DNA of 30,063 bases, from assembly GCA_002382755.1 (NCBI GenBank), contig DFZT01000036.1, forward strand, positions 1-30,063, given 5' to 3'. Made by a program: the position numbers and the translations under genes. The stretch is from Firmicutes bacterium UBA4049 (GTDB lineage: Bacteria > Bacillota > Desulfotomaculia > Desulfotomaculales > Nap2-2B). Below the pieces are notes generated by a model, which saw only the letters and a list, made by a program, of their open reading frames with translations, ran no database searches and was not told where the DNA came from. Below, piece by piece: positions 7,546 to 14,218 of this stretch (position 1 is its first letter; the number at the start of each line of letters is the position of its first letter).

Positions 7546-7914
7546 TTATTTATAAGAAATGCCCTTAATTGATACTTTCCCTTGTTGTGCTAAACGGCTT
7601 ATGAAGAAAATTACACTTCCCTCGCTTATTTTTAACTCCTCAGCAATGTCTTTTGGTTGAACTTCACCTTTTCCTTTAACGAATGCTAGTATCTCTTTTT
7701 CCACTTCTGAAACCCAATCCTCAAATAACGCCCTGACTTCCGGGGTTGCGTAGCTTCCCATTTCAGCTGCCCTGGTTATGGATTCCATCATCTTCCTGCA
7801 CATTTCCATTGGGTTAAATCCTTTTTCCGTCTGTTTCATCATTTCAGACATTCTCTGCATCATTTCCATAGGGTTCATTCCACCCATCATGCCGCCGCCC
7901 ATTGGTTCTCCCAT
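7546..7914 (-). CDS. Met-rich N-terminus fused to a winged-helix domain, unknown function
   Basis: 122 residues. The first 45 residues contain 15 methionines, one Cys (C39) and two copies of an (M)NPMEM motif, with Gly-rich spacing (MGGGMMGGMNPMEMMQRM). Residues about 60-122 look like a winged-helix DNA-binding domain (EVQPKDIAEELKISEGSVIFFISRLAQQGKVSIKG). Met-rich segments commonly bind soft metals such as Cu(I) or Ag(I); a soft-metal or arsenic sensor or storage role is inference. An AGGAGG precedes the ATG at 7914. It lies about 20 nt downstream of arsR2 on the same strand and ends at a strong terminator, so the two form a short operon. I do not recognise a named family. Confidence 0.75.
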   Translation of the reverse strand: MGEPMGGGMMGGMNPMEMMQRMSEMMKQTEKGFNPMEMCRKMMESITRAAEMGSYATPEVRALFEDWVSEVEKEILAFVKGKGEVQPKDIAEELKISEGSVIFFISRLAQQGKVSIKGISYK

Positions 7915-7933
7915 TGTTTGACAACCTCCTTAA

Positions 7934-8323
7934 TTACTTTTTTAAAACCAAATTGCTAAATTTGCCGTACCTACCTGTCAAAATATTATTACCAGTTGGC
8001 GGACAAGGGCAGGAATATTCCTCTTCCCTTATCTCCAAAGGCATTTTACTTACGAACTCATTAAATTTGCTTACTAGATCAAGCAATTCTGCATCTACCA
8101 GCTGATAGTAAATAAATGCCCCTTGCCTTTCTGCTTTTAAGATACACGCCTCCCGTAAAATCCTCAAATGGAATGAAACTAGTGTCTGAGAAAAGCTTGT
8201 GTTTCCTATAATTTCTGATACGGAACATCTATTCTTGCCAATACAAAGTAGAATACGAAGACGTTTGTCATCTCCTAGTATTTTAAAGAGTTTAGCCATA
8301 TGTTCTGCATTCAAACAAATCAC
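7934..8323 (-). CDS. ArsR-family metalloregulator (arsR2)
   Basis: 129-residue winged-helix repressor. The N-terminal segment MAKLFKILGDDKRLRILLCIGKNRCSVSEIIG and recognition helix TSFSQTLVSFHLRILREACIL are ArsR-like, followed by the wing RQGAFIYYQL. Cysteines that could sense As(III) are C27 and C33 in the first helices, C60, and a C-terminal CPCPP pair (C105, C107). It is only distantly similar to arsR1. It is transcribed divergently from the PadR gene, from a clear promoter with an inverted repeat just past the -10. It is followed by the Met-rich winged-helix gene. Confidence 0.9.
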   Translation of the reverse strand: MICLNAEHMAKLFKILGDDKRLRILLCIGKNRCSVSEIIGNTSFSQTLVSFHLRILREACILKAERQGAFIYYQLVDAELLDLVSKFNEFVSKMPLEIREEEYSCPCPPTGNNILTGRYGKFSNLVLKK

Positions 8324-8348
8324 TCCAAACGTGTATTAGCCTATATTT

Positions 8349-8412
8349 ATATGAGCTGTTATTTATATAAATATATACTCATATTATAATTACCTCTTCG
8401 ATTATTTGTCAA
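8349..8412 (-). promoter_or_regulatory. Promoter and probable operator of arsR2
   Basis: On the minus strand TTGACA (plus 8407-8412), an 18-nt spacer and TATAAT (plus 8383-8388) form a near-consensus sigma-A promoter. Directly overlapping and following the -10 is an inverted repeat, ATATGAG (plus 8349-8355) and CTCATAT (plus 8378-8384), separated by 22 nt. Its placement over the start site fits an autoregulatory ArsR operator. Which protein binds it is inference. Confidence 0.6.
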
Positions 8413-8452
8413 TAAAGTTTAAGATAAAAAGCTTTAAATAAAATCATTTTAC

Positions 8453-8516
8453 TTGACAAAAACAAATACATAATTTTATAATACCAATAGGATATATGTA
8501 TTGTCCTGCTATACAT
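8453..8516 (+). promoter_or_regulatory. Promoter of the padR-arsP operon with a PadR-type operator
   Basis: TTGACA (8453-8458), an 18-nt spacer and TATAAT (8477-8482) form a near-consensus promoter. Just downstream, around the expected start of transcription, is the inverted repeat ATGTAT (8496-8501) / ATACAT (8511-8516) with 9 nt between. ATGT-N-ACAT dyads are the usual form of PadR operators, so this is likely the autoregulatory site of the adjacent PadR-like protein. Confidence 0.65.
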
Positions 8517-8523
8517 AGAGGGG

Positions 8524-8874
8524 GTGTTTGATATAAATTACGATTCTCAAGAATACTGGGCTTGCTTAATTAAAATGAGCCTTTCCCGTTTCTTTATCTT
8601 ACAGGTGCTTCACAGGCAACCACTGCATGGTTATGAAATTACCAAACAGGTAGCCGGCCTTACTAATGGATGCTGTGCACCTACTGAAGGAAGCCTTTAC
8701 CCGGTTTTAAAGGAATTCACAGATTCCGGATTAGTTGAATTGAATACGCAAGTAGTTTCCGGACGCGAACGAAAGGTATATACCCTGACATCTTCGGGGG
8801 AACAAGCTTATCAAGTCGCTGCACAAGCATGGGGGGAAGTTGCTAATTATATTCTTGAAGCCATAAAACCTTAG
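8524..8874 (+). CDS. PadR-family transcriptional regulator with a vicinal Cys pair
   Basis: 116-residue winged-helix protein of the PadR family. The signature LSRFFILQVLHRQPLHGYEITKQV is followed by TEGSLYPVLKEFTDSGLVE and the wing RERKVYTLTSSGEQAY. Adjacent cysteines C50 and C51 (NGCCAPTEG) lie at the start of the recognition helix. Vicinal Cys pairs bind trivalent arsenic well, so this could be an arsenic-sensing PadR; that is inference from position and context. The GTG at 8524 lies directly behind a G-rich stretch; an ATG at 8574 would still keep the PadR core. It precedes arsP and is divergent from arsR2. Confidence 0.88.
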   Translation: MFDINYDSQEYWACLIKMSLSRFFILQVLHRQPLHGYEITKQVAGLTNGCCAPTEGSLYPVLKEFTDSGLVELNTQVVSGRERKVYTLTSSGEQAYQVAAQAWGEVANYILEAIKP

Positions 8875-8907
8875 TAGTCCAATACCTTATCTGGAAGGAA
8901 AATTTAA

Positions 8908-9798
8908 ATGAACACGCTTGCTGAAACAATCAAGTATTTCATTATTATAATGATAGAACTAGCAGCACTATTTATTGGAATTAGTACTATTGTCGCATTA
9001 GTTTTCTCATATATAAACCATGATAAACTAAAGAACTGGATGGAAGGCAAGGGCATCTGGGGTAATATCTTAGGAGTAACCTTTGGGGCTATTACTCCTT
9101 TTTGTGCATGCTCCACTGTCCCGATGACTCTCGGGTTCTTACAGGCTGGAGTCCCTTTTGGAACCGTCATTTCTTTTGTAATTGCCTCACCCTTGATGGA
9201 TCCCCTAGTATTTATTATGCTCGGAGCATTTATGGGCTGGAAGGTAGCTATTGCCTTCTTAATTTTGACATCTATTGCTGCAGTTATTTTTGGGGTACTC
9301 CTCGATAAAATGGGCGGAGCAAGTCAAGTTAAAAATGTACGTCTTGTTAGAGGAGAAGGACATGATGAAGAACTGCCAACGGATTTTAGAAACAGGCTAA
9401 TCGTATCCTTTTATAAAGCATGGGGAGATTTCAAGGGAGTATTTATCTACATGATTATCGGTGTGGCAATTGGGGCGGCTATTTACGGATACTTGCCTGA
9501 AGATCTTTTAGCAAGAATTGCTGGCCGCGATAATCCCCTTGCTGTAATCGCCGTAGCTTTAATAGGCATGCCTTTATATATTCGAGTAGAATCTGCTATT
9601 CCAATCGGTCTTGCATTATTGGATAAGGGGGCAAGTATTGGAGCAGTTATGGCATTAATTATTAGCGGTGCAGGGATTGCCATCCCAGAGTTAACCATGC
9701 TTGCCAGCATATTTAAGAAAAACATAATTATTTCGTTTATAGTAATTGTATTCGTTATGGCAGTAGTGACTGGATTAATTTTTAATATGATTATTTAG
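8908..9798 (+). CDS. arsP: ArsP/DUF318-family permease
   Basis: 296-residue integral membrane protein of the permease family PF03773 (DUF318), whose characterised member ArsP exports trivalent organoarsenicals. Around eight membrane segments are seen. The family motif GAITPFCACSTVP carries the paired cysteines C66 and C68, and the second half repeats a similar topology (LIGMPLYIRVESAIPIGLALLDKGASIGAVMALIISGAGIAIPEL). A charged loop at about residues 140-165 divides the halves. An AAGGAA ribosome binding site precedes the ATG. With ArsM and ArsS nearby, export of methylated arsenicals is the likely role. A decayed second copy of part of this gene lies at 12415-12560. Confidence 0.88.
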   Translation: MNTLAETIKYFIIIMIELAALFIGISTIVALVFSYINHDKLKNWMEGKGIWGNILGVTFGAITPFCACSTVPMTLGFLQAGVPFGTVISFVIASPLMDPLVFIMLGAFMGWKVAIAFLILTSIAAVIFGVLLDKMGGASQVKNVRLVRGEGHDEELPTDFRNRLIVSFYKAWGDFKGVFIYMIIGVAIGAAIYGYLPEDLLARIAGRDNPLAVIAVALIGMPLYIRVESAIPIGLALLDKGASIGAVMALIISGAGIAIPELTMLASIFKKNIIISFIVIVFVMAVVTGLIFNMII

Positions 9799-9854
9799 TT
9801 AAGTAACTTTATTGACAAGTAAATTAAGACACAATATAAAGGAGGTTGAAGAAA

Positions 9855-10190
9855 ATAAAAGAAGTCGCTGTCACCGTATTCGGAACTGATGCTCCTATGC
9901 TAGCATCTGGCTGCTGAGGGCCGTCCACTGAGAACGCATGTTGCGGCTCTACAAAGACCATGCAAGAAGAAGCTATAGCTTTAAATAAATCGCTTGTGCA
10001 AAGTTTTGGCGAAGCAATCTGCTATACCTATGTCGATGTGCTAAGCAGCGAGATGAATAATTACCCGGAAATTGCGCAAATCCTGAATCGAGTCAGGCTA
10101 CCCCTGATTGTTCTTAATGGTCAACCCCGCTTCCACGGTGGGATTTCCAAAGAGGTGATCGCGGATGCAGTGAGTGATCTTGTAAAATGA
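9855..10190 (+). CDS. Thioredoxin-like selenoprotein candidate with in-frame TGA (second paralogue)
   Basis: Paralogue of 5415-5756. From about 9855 the frame reads KEVAVTVFGTDAPMLASGC, then TGA (9915-9917), then GPSTENACCGSTKTMQEEA. It continues through LPLIVLNGQPRFHGGIS, which matches the first copy closely (NGQPRFHGG identical). The conserved frame on both sides of the TGA, and a TGA in the same loop of both paralogues, argue for selenocysteine rather than a nonsense mutation. The start is odd. The strong GGAGG (9841-9845) lies 9 nt before an ATA codon, while the TTG at 9846 touches it and would be too close. A redox partner for arsenical export or methylation is likely. No SECIS was confidently folded. 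Confidence 0.72.
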
Positions 10191-10218
10191 TAAACTTATA
10201 GGCTGAAAGAGACAACTA

Positions 10219-10353
10219 ATGGTGGTAAGGATATTGGGCACAGGCTGCTCAAGTGCAATGAACTGTACAAAAGAGTCCTTACCGCAGCAAGCTAGTCGTT
10301 GCATTTATAATTACTATGCTGAATGGCTATACTGGCTGGATGTATTTCTTTAA
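10219..10353 (+). pseudogene. Remnant of a small thioredoxin-like (CxxC) protein
   Basis: A 44-codon open frame begins MVVRILGTGCSSAMNCTKESL. This resembles the N-terminus of small redox-disulfide thioredoxins (typically (I/V)KILGTGCPxCKKxE). The CxxC is altered, a Cys appearing three residues late (GCSSAMNC). After about 20 residues the similarity is lost and the frame ends early at 10353. It may be a decayed or frameshifted thioredoxin in the same operon, or a very short real protein. I consider a pseudogene more likely. Confidence 0.4.
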
Positions 10354-10387
10354 TTTGATATTTTAAAAAGAAGGGGGGTAATCAGAT

Positions 10388-10675
10388 ATGAGCAGTAATG
10401 ATCCTAAAGCATCAAAAATATATAAGATAGACGTTGGCGGAGATATGATAGGATTGGCTGGAGTAGAGCAGGCTTTTCTCGAGGTAATGAAACTTGGCTT
10501 AAAGGGTGATCAAGCTGCAGAAAAACTATTGGAAATAGTCGGGAGAACAAACTTTATCCCTGAAAGTGCGGAAAGAGAATACAAGTGGGCTTTACATTTA
10601 GCATATAGAAACTATATAGCTGATCCATCTAAAGTGAAAAAGGCCATGGAATTTGAGCAGAAACCAGCATGTTGA
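10388..10675 (+). CDS. Small conserved-looking protein of unknown function, 95 aa
   Basis: A strong ribosome binding site (AAGGGGGG) precedes the ATG. The protein begins MSSNDPKASKIYKIDVGGDMIGLAGVEQAF and continues with a helical stretch (GLKGDQAAEKLLEIVGRTNFIPESAEREYKWALHLAYRNYIA), ending in KPAC followed by TGA. There are no membrane segments and the only Cys is the last residue. I do not recognise a family. It must once have been duplicated, because a decayed copy of its second half follows at about 10770-10905. Its place between two TGA-containing genes and a Cys-pair peptide suggests a part in the same arsenic/redox unit. Confidence 0.65.
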   Translation: MSSNDPKASKIYKIDVGGDMIGLAGVEQAFLEVMKLGLKGDQAAEKLLEIVGRTNFIPESAEREYKWALHLAYRNYIADPSKVKKAMEFEQKPAC

Positions 10676-10764
10676 GACACCTGATAATAACCTCTTCTGT
10701 TTTGGTAAAACAGAATTAATTTGTTAGAAGTAGACTCGCTCAACGGAAACAGGTATTCTTGGAC

Positions 10765-10905
10765 ATAAAATAACCTAGCAGCTAAAGAAGTTGCCGAAAA
10801 ATTGTTGGAACAGTAGTAGAAATTTATTCCCGGAATGCTCTCCAGCGGGAATGTAAAAGGGTCTTGATTGCGGAATATAAAGTACATTGCAAAATCTAGA
10901 TCATA
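10765..10905 (+). pseudogene. Decayed copy of the 10388-10675 gene
   Basis: Translated in pieces, this stretch gives VAEKLLEQ, two stop codons, KFIP, and then in a shifted frame NALQRECKRVLIAEYK. These line up with AAEKLLEIV..NFIPESAEREYKWALHLAYRNY of the gene just upstream. Stops and at least one frameshift show it is dead. It documents a tandem duplication followed by decay. Confidence 0.6.
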
Positions 10906-10938
10906 ATAAGACATACAATGCTGTAGGAGGTTTTAAAA

Positions 10939-11103
10939 ATGAGTAAAGAAAAAAAGAAAGGTTTGTTTGACTTTTTAAAAAAACCAAAATCGGGATGTTG
11001 TGACATGGAAATAATCGAGATAGGCAAAGAGAAAAAAGTTAAAAAAGGGTGCTGCGATTTTGAGATTGTTCCTAATGATGTAAAGGAAGAAAGCAAAAAA
11101 TAA
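10939..11103 (+). CDS. 54-aa peptide with two GCCD(M/F)EI repeats, putative arsenic/metal-binding
   Basis: A short gene with a clear AGGAGG 8 nt before its ATG. The product starts MSKEKKKGLFDFLKKPKSGCC and is very lysine-rich. It contains two copies of a unit reading GCCDMEIIEIG and GCCDFEIVPND, about 20 residues apart. Each unit has a vicinal Cys pair followed by an acidic residue and a beta-strand-like hydrophobic stretch. Four cysteines in two pairs would suit As(III) or other soft-metal binding. No membrane segment or signal peptide. I know of no named family, and the function is inferred from the cysteines and the arsenic neighbourhood. Confidence 0.7.
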   Translation: MSKEKKKGLFDFLKKPKSGCCDMEIIEIGKEKKVKKGCCDFEIVPNDVKEESKK

Positions 11104-11252
11104 CTTTTTAATTTCCAACAAACGAGTGGATAGGCCTAAGAAGCTTTGATGATGCTCGTAATTGCAAATAGGAATTTATCCTTAAACATGCTATCGATCA
11201 AGGACTATGATATCATAACAGAATAGCAATTTAAACCAGGGGGAAATGTTCA

Positions 11253-11576
11253 ATGGATAAAGGTAATGAAGGTTTAGATATACAAATTACCTACTGCGTT
11301 GAATGAGGTTATTTAAATCCGGCCTCCAGTATGGCGACCGCCATTGAAGACAATACCGGATTAAAGGCTCAATTAATTGAGGGACATAACGGTATTTTTC
11401 TTGTAAATGTTAACGGGCAGACTATTTATGATAACCGGGGAGCGTGCGGTAAGCTTCCAGTAATCGAAGATATTTTAATAAGTTTACAAGTTTATCTGAG
11501 TTCTTCTTCATCTAAAATTCTAAAAAATAAAATGCAGTCCTACATAACGGATAAAAAATCTAGCACAGATTGCTGA
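11253..11576 (+). CDS. SelW/Rdx-like selenoprotein candidate with CxxU motif
   Basis: From the ATG at 11253, preceded by AGGGGGA, the frame reads MDKGNEGLDIQITYCVE, then TGA (11304-11306), then GYLNPASSMATAIEDNTGL. It continues with a Rdx/SelW-like core (LIEGHNGIFLVNVNGQTIYDNRGACGKLP). The IxYCxx(U/C)GYxxxA pattern is the hallmark redox site of the SelW/SelT/SelH (Rdx) thioredoxin-like family, where the fourth position is often Sec. Here C15 and the TGA at codon 18 form CxxU. The TGA therefore very likely encodes selenocysteine. The protein has 107 residues, slightly longer than typical bacterial members because of a C-terminal tail. Likely a thiol-redox protein serving the arsenic unit. Confidence 0.82.
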
Positions 11577-11705
11577 TAACCCAATACACCCAGTCGGATA
11601 CGACCGGACTAGGCAGCAGTTGTTGCTTTCTATCAGGCAAAGAACATAATTTTATAGACCAATATAGTTATGGAATAACCTATTTGTAAACTATAAAATA
11701 GGGAT

Positions 11706-12185
11706 TTGCTGCTCAAAACTATTAAAGATTTAAGTGAGAAGGTATTTATTATTGGCAAATTAGAAACAGCTTTGGCACGTTTTAATGATGGATTTGCATG
11801 TTCCCAGGTTGTCCTTGCCGCATTTGCTCCGCAACTGGGTATGAGTGAAGAAATAGCTATAAAAATTGCCGGTGCATTTGGTGGTGGAGTAGCCCGTAGA
11901 GGAGATACATGTGGTGCTGTTAATGCTGCATTTATGGTAATAGGACTAAAATATGCAGATAATTGCTTAAATCGTCAAGCTACAAAAAAAGCATATACTA
12001 TTGTACGTGAATTTGTTAACAGCTTTGAAACATTGAACGGATCTATAGTTTGCAGGGATTTAATAAACTGTGATATTAGTACTTCTCAAGGATTTACTTA
12101 TGCTAAAGATAATCAGCTCTTTAACAAATTGTGTCCCAAATTCATACAGGATTCTATTGAAATCTTAGATCGCTTAATTGAATAA
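11706..12185 (+). CDS. C_GCAxxG_C_C family redox protein
   Basis: Protein of up to 159 residues from the C_GCAxxG_C_C family (putative redox-active or metal-binding proteins). The signature is complete: FACSQVVLAAFAPQLGMSEE, then AGAFGGGVARRGDTCGAVNAAFMVIG, and later cysteines in SIVCRDLINCD and LCPKF. The usual GCA is here TCGAVNAAF. The start is unclear: the TTG at 11706 has a weak ribosome binding site and several downstream starts are possible. A second family member lies at 13743-14192 in the arsenosugar cluster. Function unknown; a role in electron transfer or arsenic/selenium redox is plausible from context. Confidence 0.8.
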   Translation: MLLKTIKDLSEKVFIIGKLETALARFNDGFACSQVVLAAFAPQLGMSEEIAIKIAGAFGGGVARRGDTCGAVNAAFMVIGLKYADNCLNRQATKKAYTIVREFVNSFETLNGSIVCRDLINCDISTSQGFTYAKDNQLFNKLCPKFIQDSIEILDRLIE

Positions 12186-12239
12186 AATTCACACAAACTG
12201 TTATATTTTCAGAAAGTCGGTGAGTATTTTGCCTCACGT

Positions 12240-12345
12240 TTGGGGTAGGTGGAACTGCTATTATTTTATGTAAGAGACTTTGAAAGAATATATCTCGGCC
12301 TTAAACGACCAGTTTCATCCAGTTGCAGTTGTACTTTTTTAATTT
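12240..12345 (+). pseudogene. 3' fragment of an arsR gene
   Basis: The sequence closely matches the end of the intact arsR at 29428-29721. The translation GRWNCYYFM, then an in-frame stop, then ETLKEYISALNDQF equals the C-terminus GRWNYYYFKEETLKEYLSALNDQF. The similarity carries on past the gene end into the structured leader sequence (12358-12410). The 5' part of the gene is absent. It is a duplicated and decayed copy of the arsR3-leader block. Confidence 0.7.
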
Positions 12346-12354
12346 AAGAAGTAA

Positions 12355-12412
12355 GACTGGGGAGCGAGCTGTTTAAAAGGTTATAATGTGTCAACAACCC
12401 CTCCCTCTTATC
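12355..12412 (+). repeat. Degenerate copy of the structured leader found at 29741-29797
   Basis: This region shares GGGGAGCG, TTTAAAAGGTT and a TCAAC core with the leader downstream of arsR3. The outer stem GGGAG (12360-12364) / CTCCC (12401-12405) is still possible even though flanking bases differ. The inner hairpin is weak. Confidence 0.5.
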
Positions 12413-12414
12413 AC

Positions 12415-12560
12415 AAGAGCACTGCGACTAAACAAGTGGATTCGCGGCCGGCAACCCTTGCCTGACAATCTTCAGCAAGTACCCGTAAATAGCCTCCCCA
12501 ACTTGCCATACCTGTAATCATATAGATAAAAACTTCCCTTGAAATAATCCCCATGCATAC
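12415..12560 (-). pseudogene. Fragment of an arsP-type permease gene, inverted
   Basis: The reverse complement aligns with arsP positions about 9418-9550. Shared blocks include GCATGGGGA, TTTCAAGGGA, TTTTTATCTA, GCTATTTACGG, TACTTGC, GAAGAT and CCGGCCGCGA, in the same order. It is on the opposite strand to arsP, has no full frame and lacks both ends of the gene. It lies directly against the arsR3-like fragment, so this spot has collected pieces of two arsenic genes. Confidence 0.65.
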
Positions 12561-12783
12561 CTAAAGGAGTAAAAAATTCAGTAAAAAAGGTTTTAAGCAG
12601 GTACTAAGGATAGGGTTTGTTCCAAATTTTAATCTCTTCTTTATTTTCCATGTAAAACCATCTATTCTTAACTTATTGTTTCTATCATAAAAATAATATA
12701 TCACTAAATAGCTATTTTATAGAATATCTTTATAGTTGATGAAAACAATTGTTATTGTTGTAATCTAGCTATAATATAGTTTT

Positions 12784-13749
12784 ATGATATGGTTCTATGG
12801 CAATCTTAAAAACAGCCTGGAAAGTATTATCCAGTTAAGAAACAATTTATGGCATAATTCATACGCAAAGACATTACTGAAAGTCATCTTCAGCGCCGGC
12901 CTTTTAGCATTTATTCTGACCAAAATTAACCTATCCATATTAGTTAATTCAGTATCAAAATGCCAATCTTCGTATCTGTTGGTTTCCTTCCTTTTTGTAA
13001 ATCTTTGCATGATCGTCAGCACTCTGAAGTGGCGCCCGTTGTTGACAGTTCAAGGGATTAGGATACCTTTCACAAGTCTTCTGTCCTTGTACTACGTTGG
13101 GCTTTTCGCCAACAATTTTCTTCCCTCCGGTATCGGGGGAGATGCTTTAAGAATATATGGCTCGGCAAGAATATCGGGTAAGACAACAGAAGCGGCCGCT
13201 TCGGTTATCTTTGAGCGCCTGCTGGCTTCCCTGGTGTTGGGGCTTACCGCTTCCCTGGCGCTATTATTTGTTTCCTTGCCGAACAGTATAAAATATCAAG
13301 TATATTGGTGCGTTGGGATTATTGTAGGGGTTTGCTTTTTTATCCCGGCGGCATTGTTTTGCTGTTCTTTCCGGGAAAATACAATGGCAGGCCGCTGGTT
13401 GTCCCAGCTAAGCAAATATAAGGCGACACCCACAGTATTAATAAAGGTTCTGGCGTTATCTTTCTTATTTCAAGCTTTAATGGTACTGGCAAACGTGTTC
13501 ATTTTCAGTTCTGCTGGCATAAACCTGCCGTTAGCCGTTCATTTTCTAAACATACCGGTTATCATGGCAGTATCAATGCTGCCCGTTTCAATCAACGGTC
13601 TCGGTATCAGAGAAGGAATGTATATTATACTCTACGGTTACGCAGGTGTTGATTCAGCCAGAGCAGTTTCATTCTCACTGTTATTCTTCATCATGGTCAC
13701 TCTGGCCAGTCTGGCAGGGGGAATTGCTCTTTTACAGAGGAAGTGGTAA
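12784..13749 (+). CDS. Flippase-like integral membrane protein (lysylphosphatidylglycerol synthase TM region / UPF0104)
   Basis: 321-residue protein with about eight membrane segments, matching the LPG synthase TM / AglD-like family (PF03706). Key blocks are NNFLPSGIGGDALRIYG and MLPVSINGLGIREGMY, the usual conserved motifs. Members of this family flip or handle lipid-linked substrates, and many sit beside glycosyltransferases. It begins an operon with ArsS and related genes, overlapping the next gene by 7 nt. No ribosome binding site is seen, but TATAAT lies at 12770-12775, only 8 nt before the ATG, so the transcript may be leaderless. Possible function: movement of lipid-linked or arsenosugar intermediates (inference). 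Confidence 0.85.
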   Translation: MIWFYGNLKNSLESIIQLRNNLWHNSYAKTLLKVIFSAGLLAFILTKINLSILVNSVSKCQSSYLLVSFLFVNLCMIVSTLKWRPLLTVQGIRIPFTSLLSLYYVGLFANNFLPSGIGGDALRIYGSARISGKTTEAAASVIFERLLASLVLGLTASLALLFVSLPNSIKYQVYWCVGIIVGVCFFIPAALFCCSFRENTMAGRWLSQLSKYKATPTVLIKVLALSFLFQALMVLANVFIFSSAGINLPLAVHFLNIPVIMAVSMLPVSINGLGIREGMYIILYGYAGVDSARAVSFSLLFFIMVTLASLAGGIALLQRKW

Positions 13750-14192
13750 GGGCGACAACAATAAATAATAATTTAATAGAAGAAGTAGGGGAAAAAGCCG
13801 CTCTTTACTTTGAACAGGGCTATAACTGCGCCCAGGCTGTTGCGTTGAGCAACGCTGAGCTGATGGGTTGTTCTACGGAAGGGATTAGGCAAATTGCCGC
13901 CGGTTTTGGCCTCGGCCTCAATTCAGGATGTACTTGTGGCGCATTGGCAGGAGGGGTAATGTCCATAGGCATGCTGTTGGCCGGTCCTGAAACAAAAGGC
14001 TTTGATAAGATAATCGGTGAAATGGCTTCGGAACTGCAAAAGAGGTTCATCGGCAAGTTTGGTTCGACTTGCTGCAGGGTTCTCAGAAAGAAATTTTCTC
14101 CTTTAAAGAATACACACTGTAAAATGATTACTGCTACAACTGCTGTGATCACAATGGAACTGCTGATGCAAAGTAAAGAGCCTTCTCATTAA
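13743..14192 (+). CDS. C_GCAxxG_C_C family redox protein (second copy)
   Basis: 149-residue member of the C_GCAxxG_C_C family. YNCAQAVALSNAELMGCSTEGIRQIAAGFGLGLNSGCTCGALAGGVMSIGMLLAG shows the signature, followed by STCCRVLRKKF and HCKMITATTAV. It differs strongly from the protein at 11706-12185. The GTG start overlaps the end of the flippase-like gene, and ArsS follows directly. This placement in an ArsS operon suggests a redox role in arsenosugar synthesis. Confidence 0.85.
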   Translation: MVRATTINNNLIEEVGEKAALYFEQGYNCAQAVALSNAELMGCSTEGIRQIAAGFGLGLNSGCTCGALAGGVMSIGMLLAGPETKGFDKIIGEMASELQKRFIGKFGSTCCRVLRKKFSPLKNTHCKMITATTAVITMELLMQSKEPSH

Positions 14193-14218
14193 CACTTTAA
14201 ACTATGAGGAGTTGTTTT

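Noticed and set aside
10666..10690. TGA after the final Cys of the 95-aa protein (PAC-TGA-GAC-ACC-TGA) as a Sec codon
   Set aside because: Read-through adds only two residues before another stop, there is no conserved continuation, and the Cys-stop pairing alone is weak evidence.
11104..11252. Small gene between the GCCD peptide and the SelW-like gene
   Set aside because: No frame with a start and ribosome binding site that gives a sensible protein.
11565..11582. TGA at the end of the SelW-like gene (TDC-TGA-TAA) as a C-terminal Sec
   Set aside because: It would be the last residue, followed directly by TAA. No homology supports it, and the internal TGA at 11304 already explains the family motif.
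12421..12783. A new gene in the stretch before the flippase-like gene
   Set aside because: The left part is the inverted arsP fragment. The rest (about 12561-12783) is AT-rich with no convincing frame; only the promoter-like TATAAT stands out.
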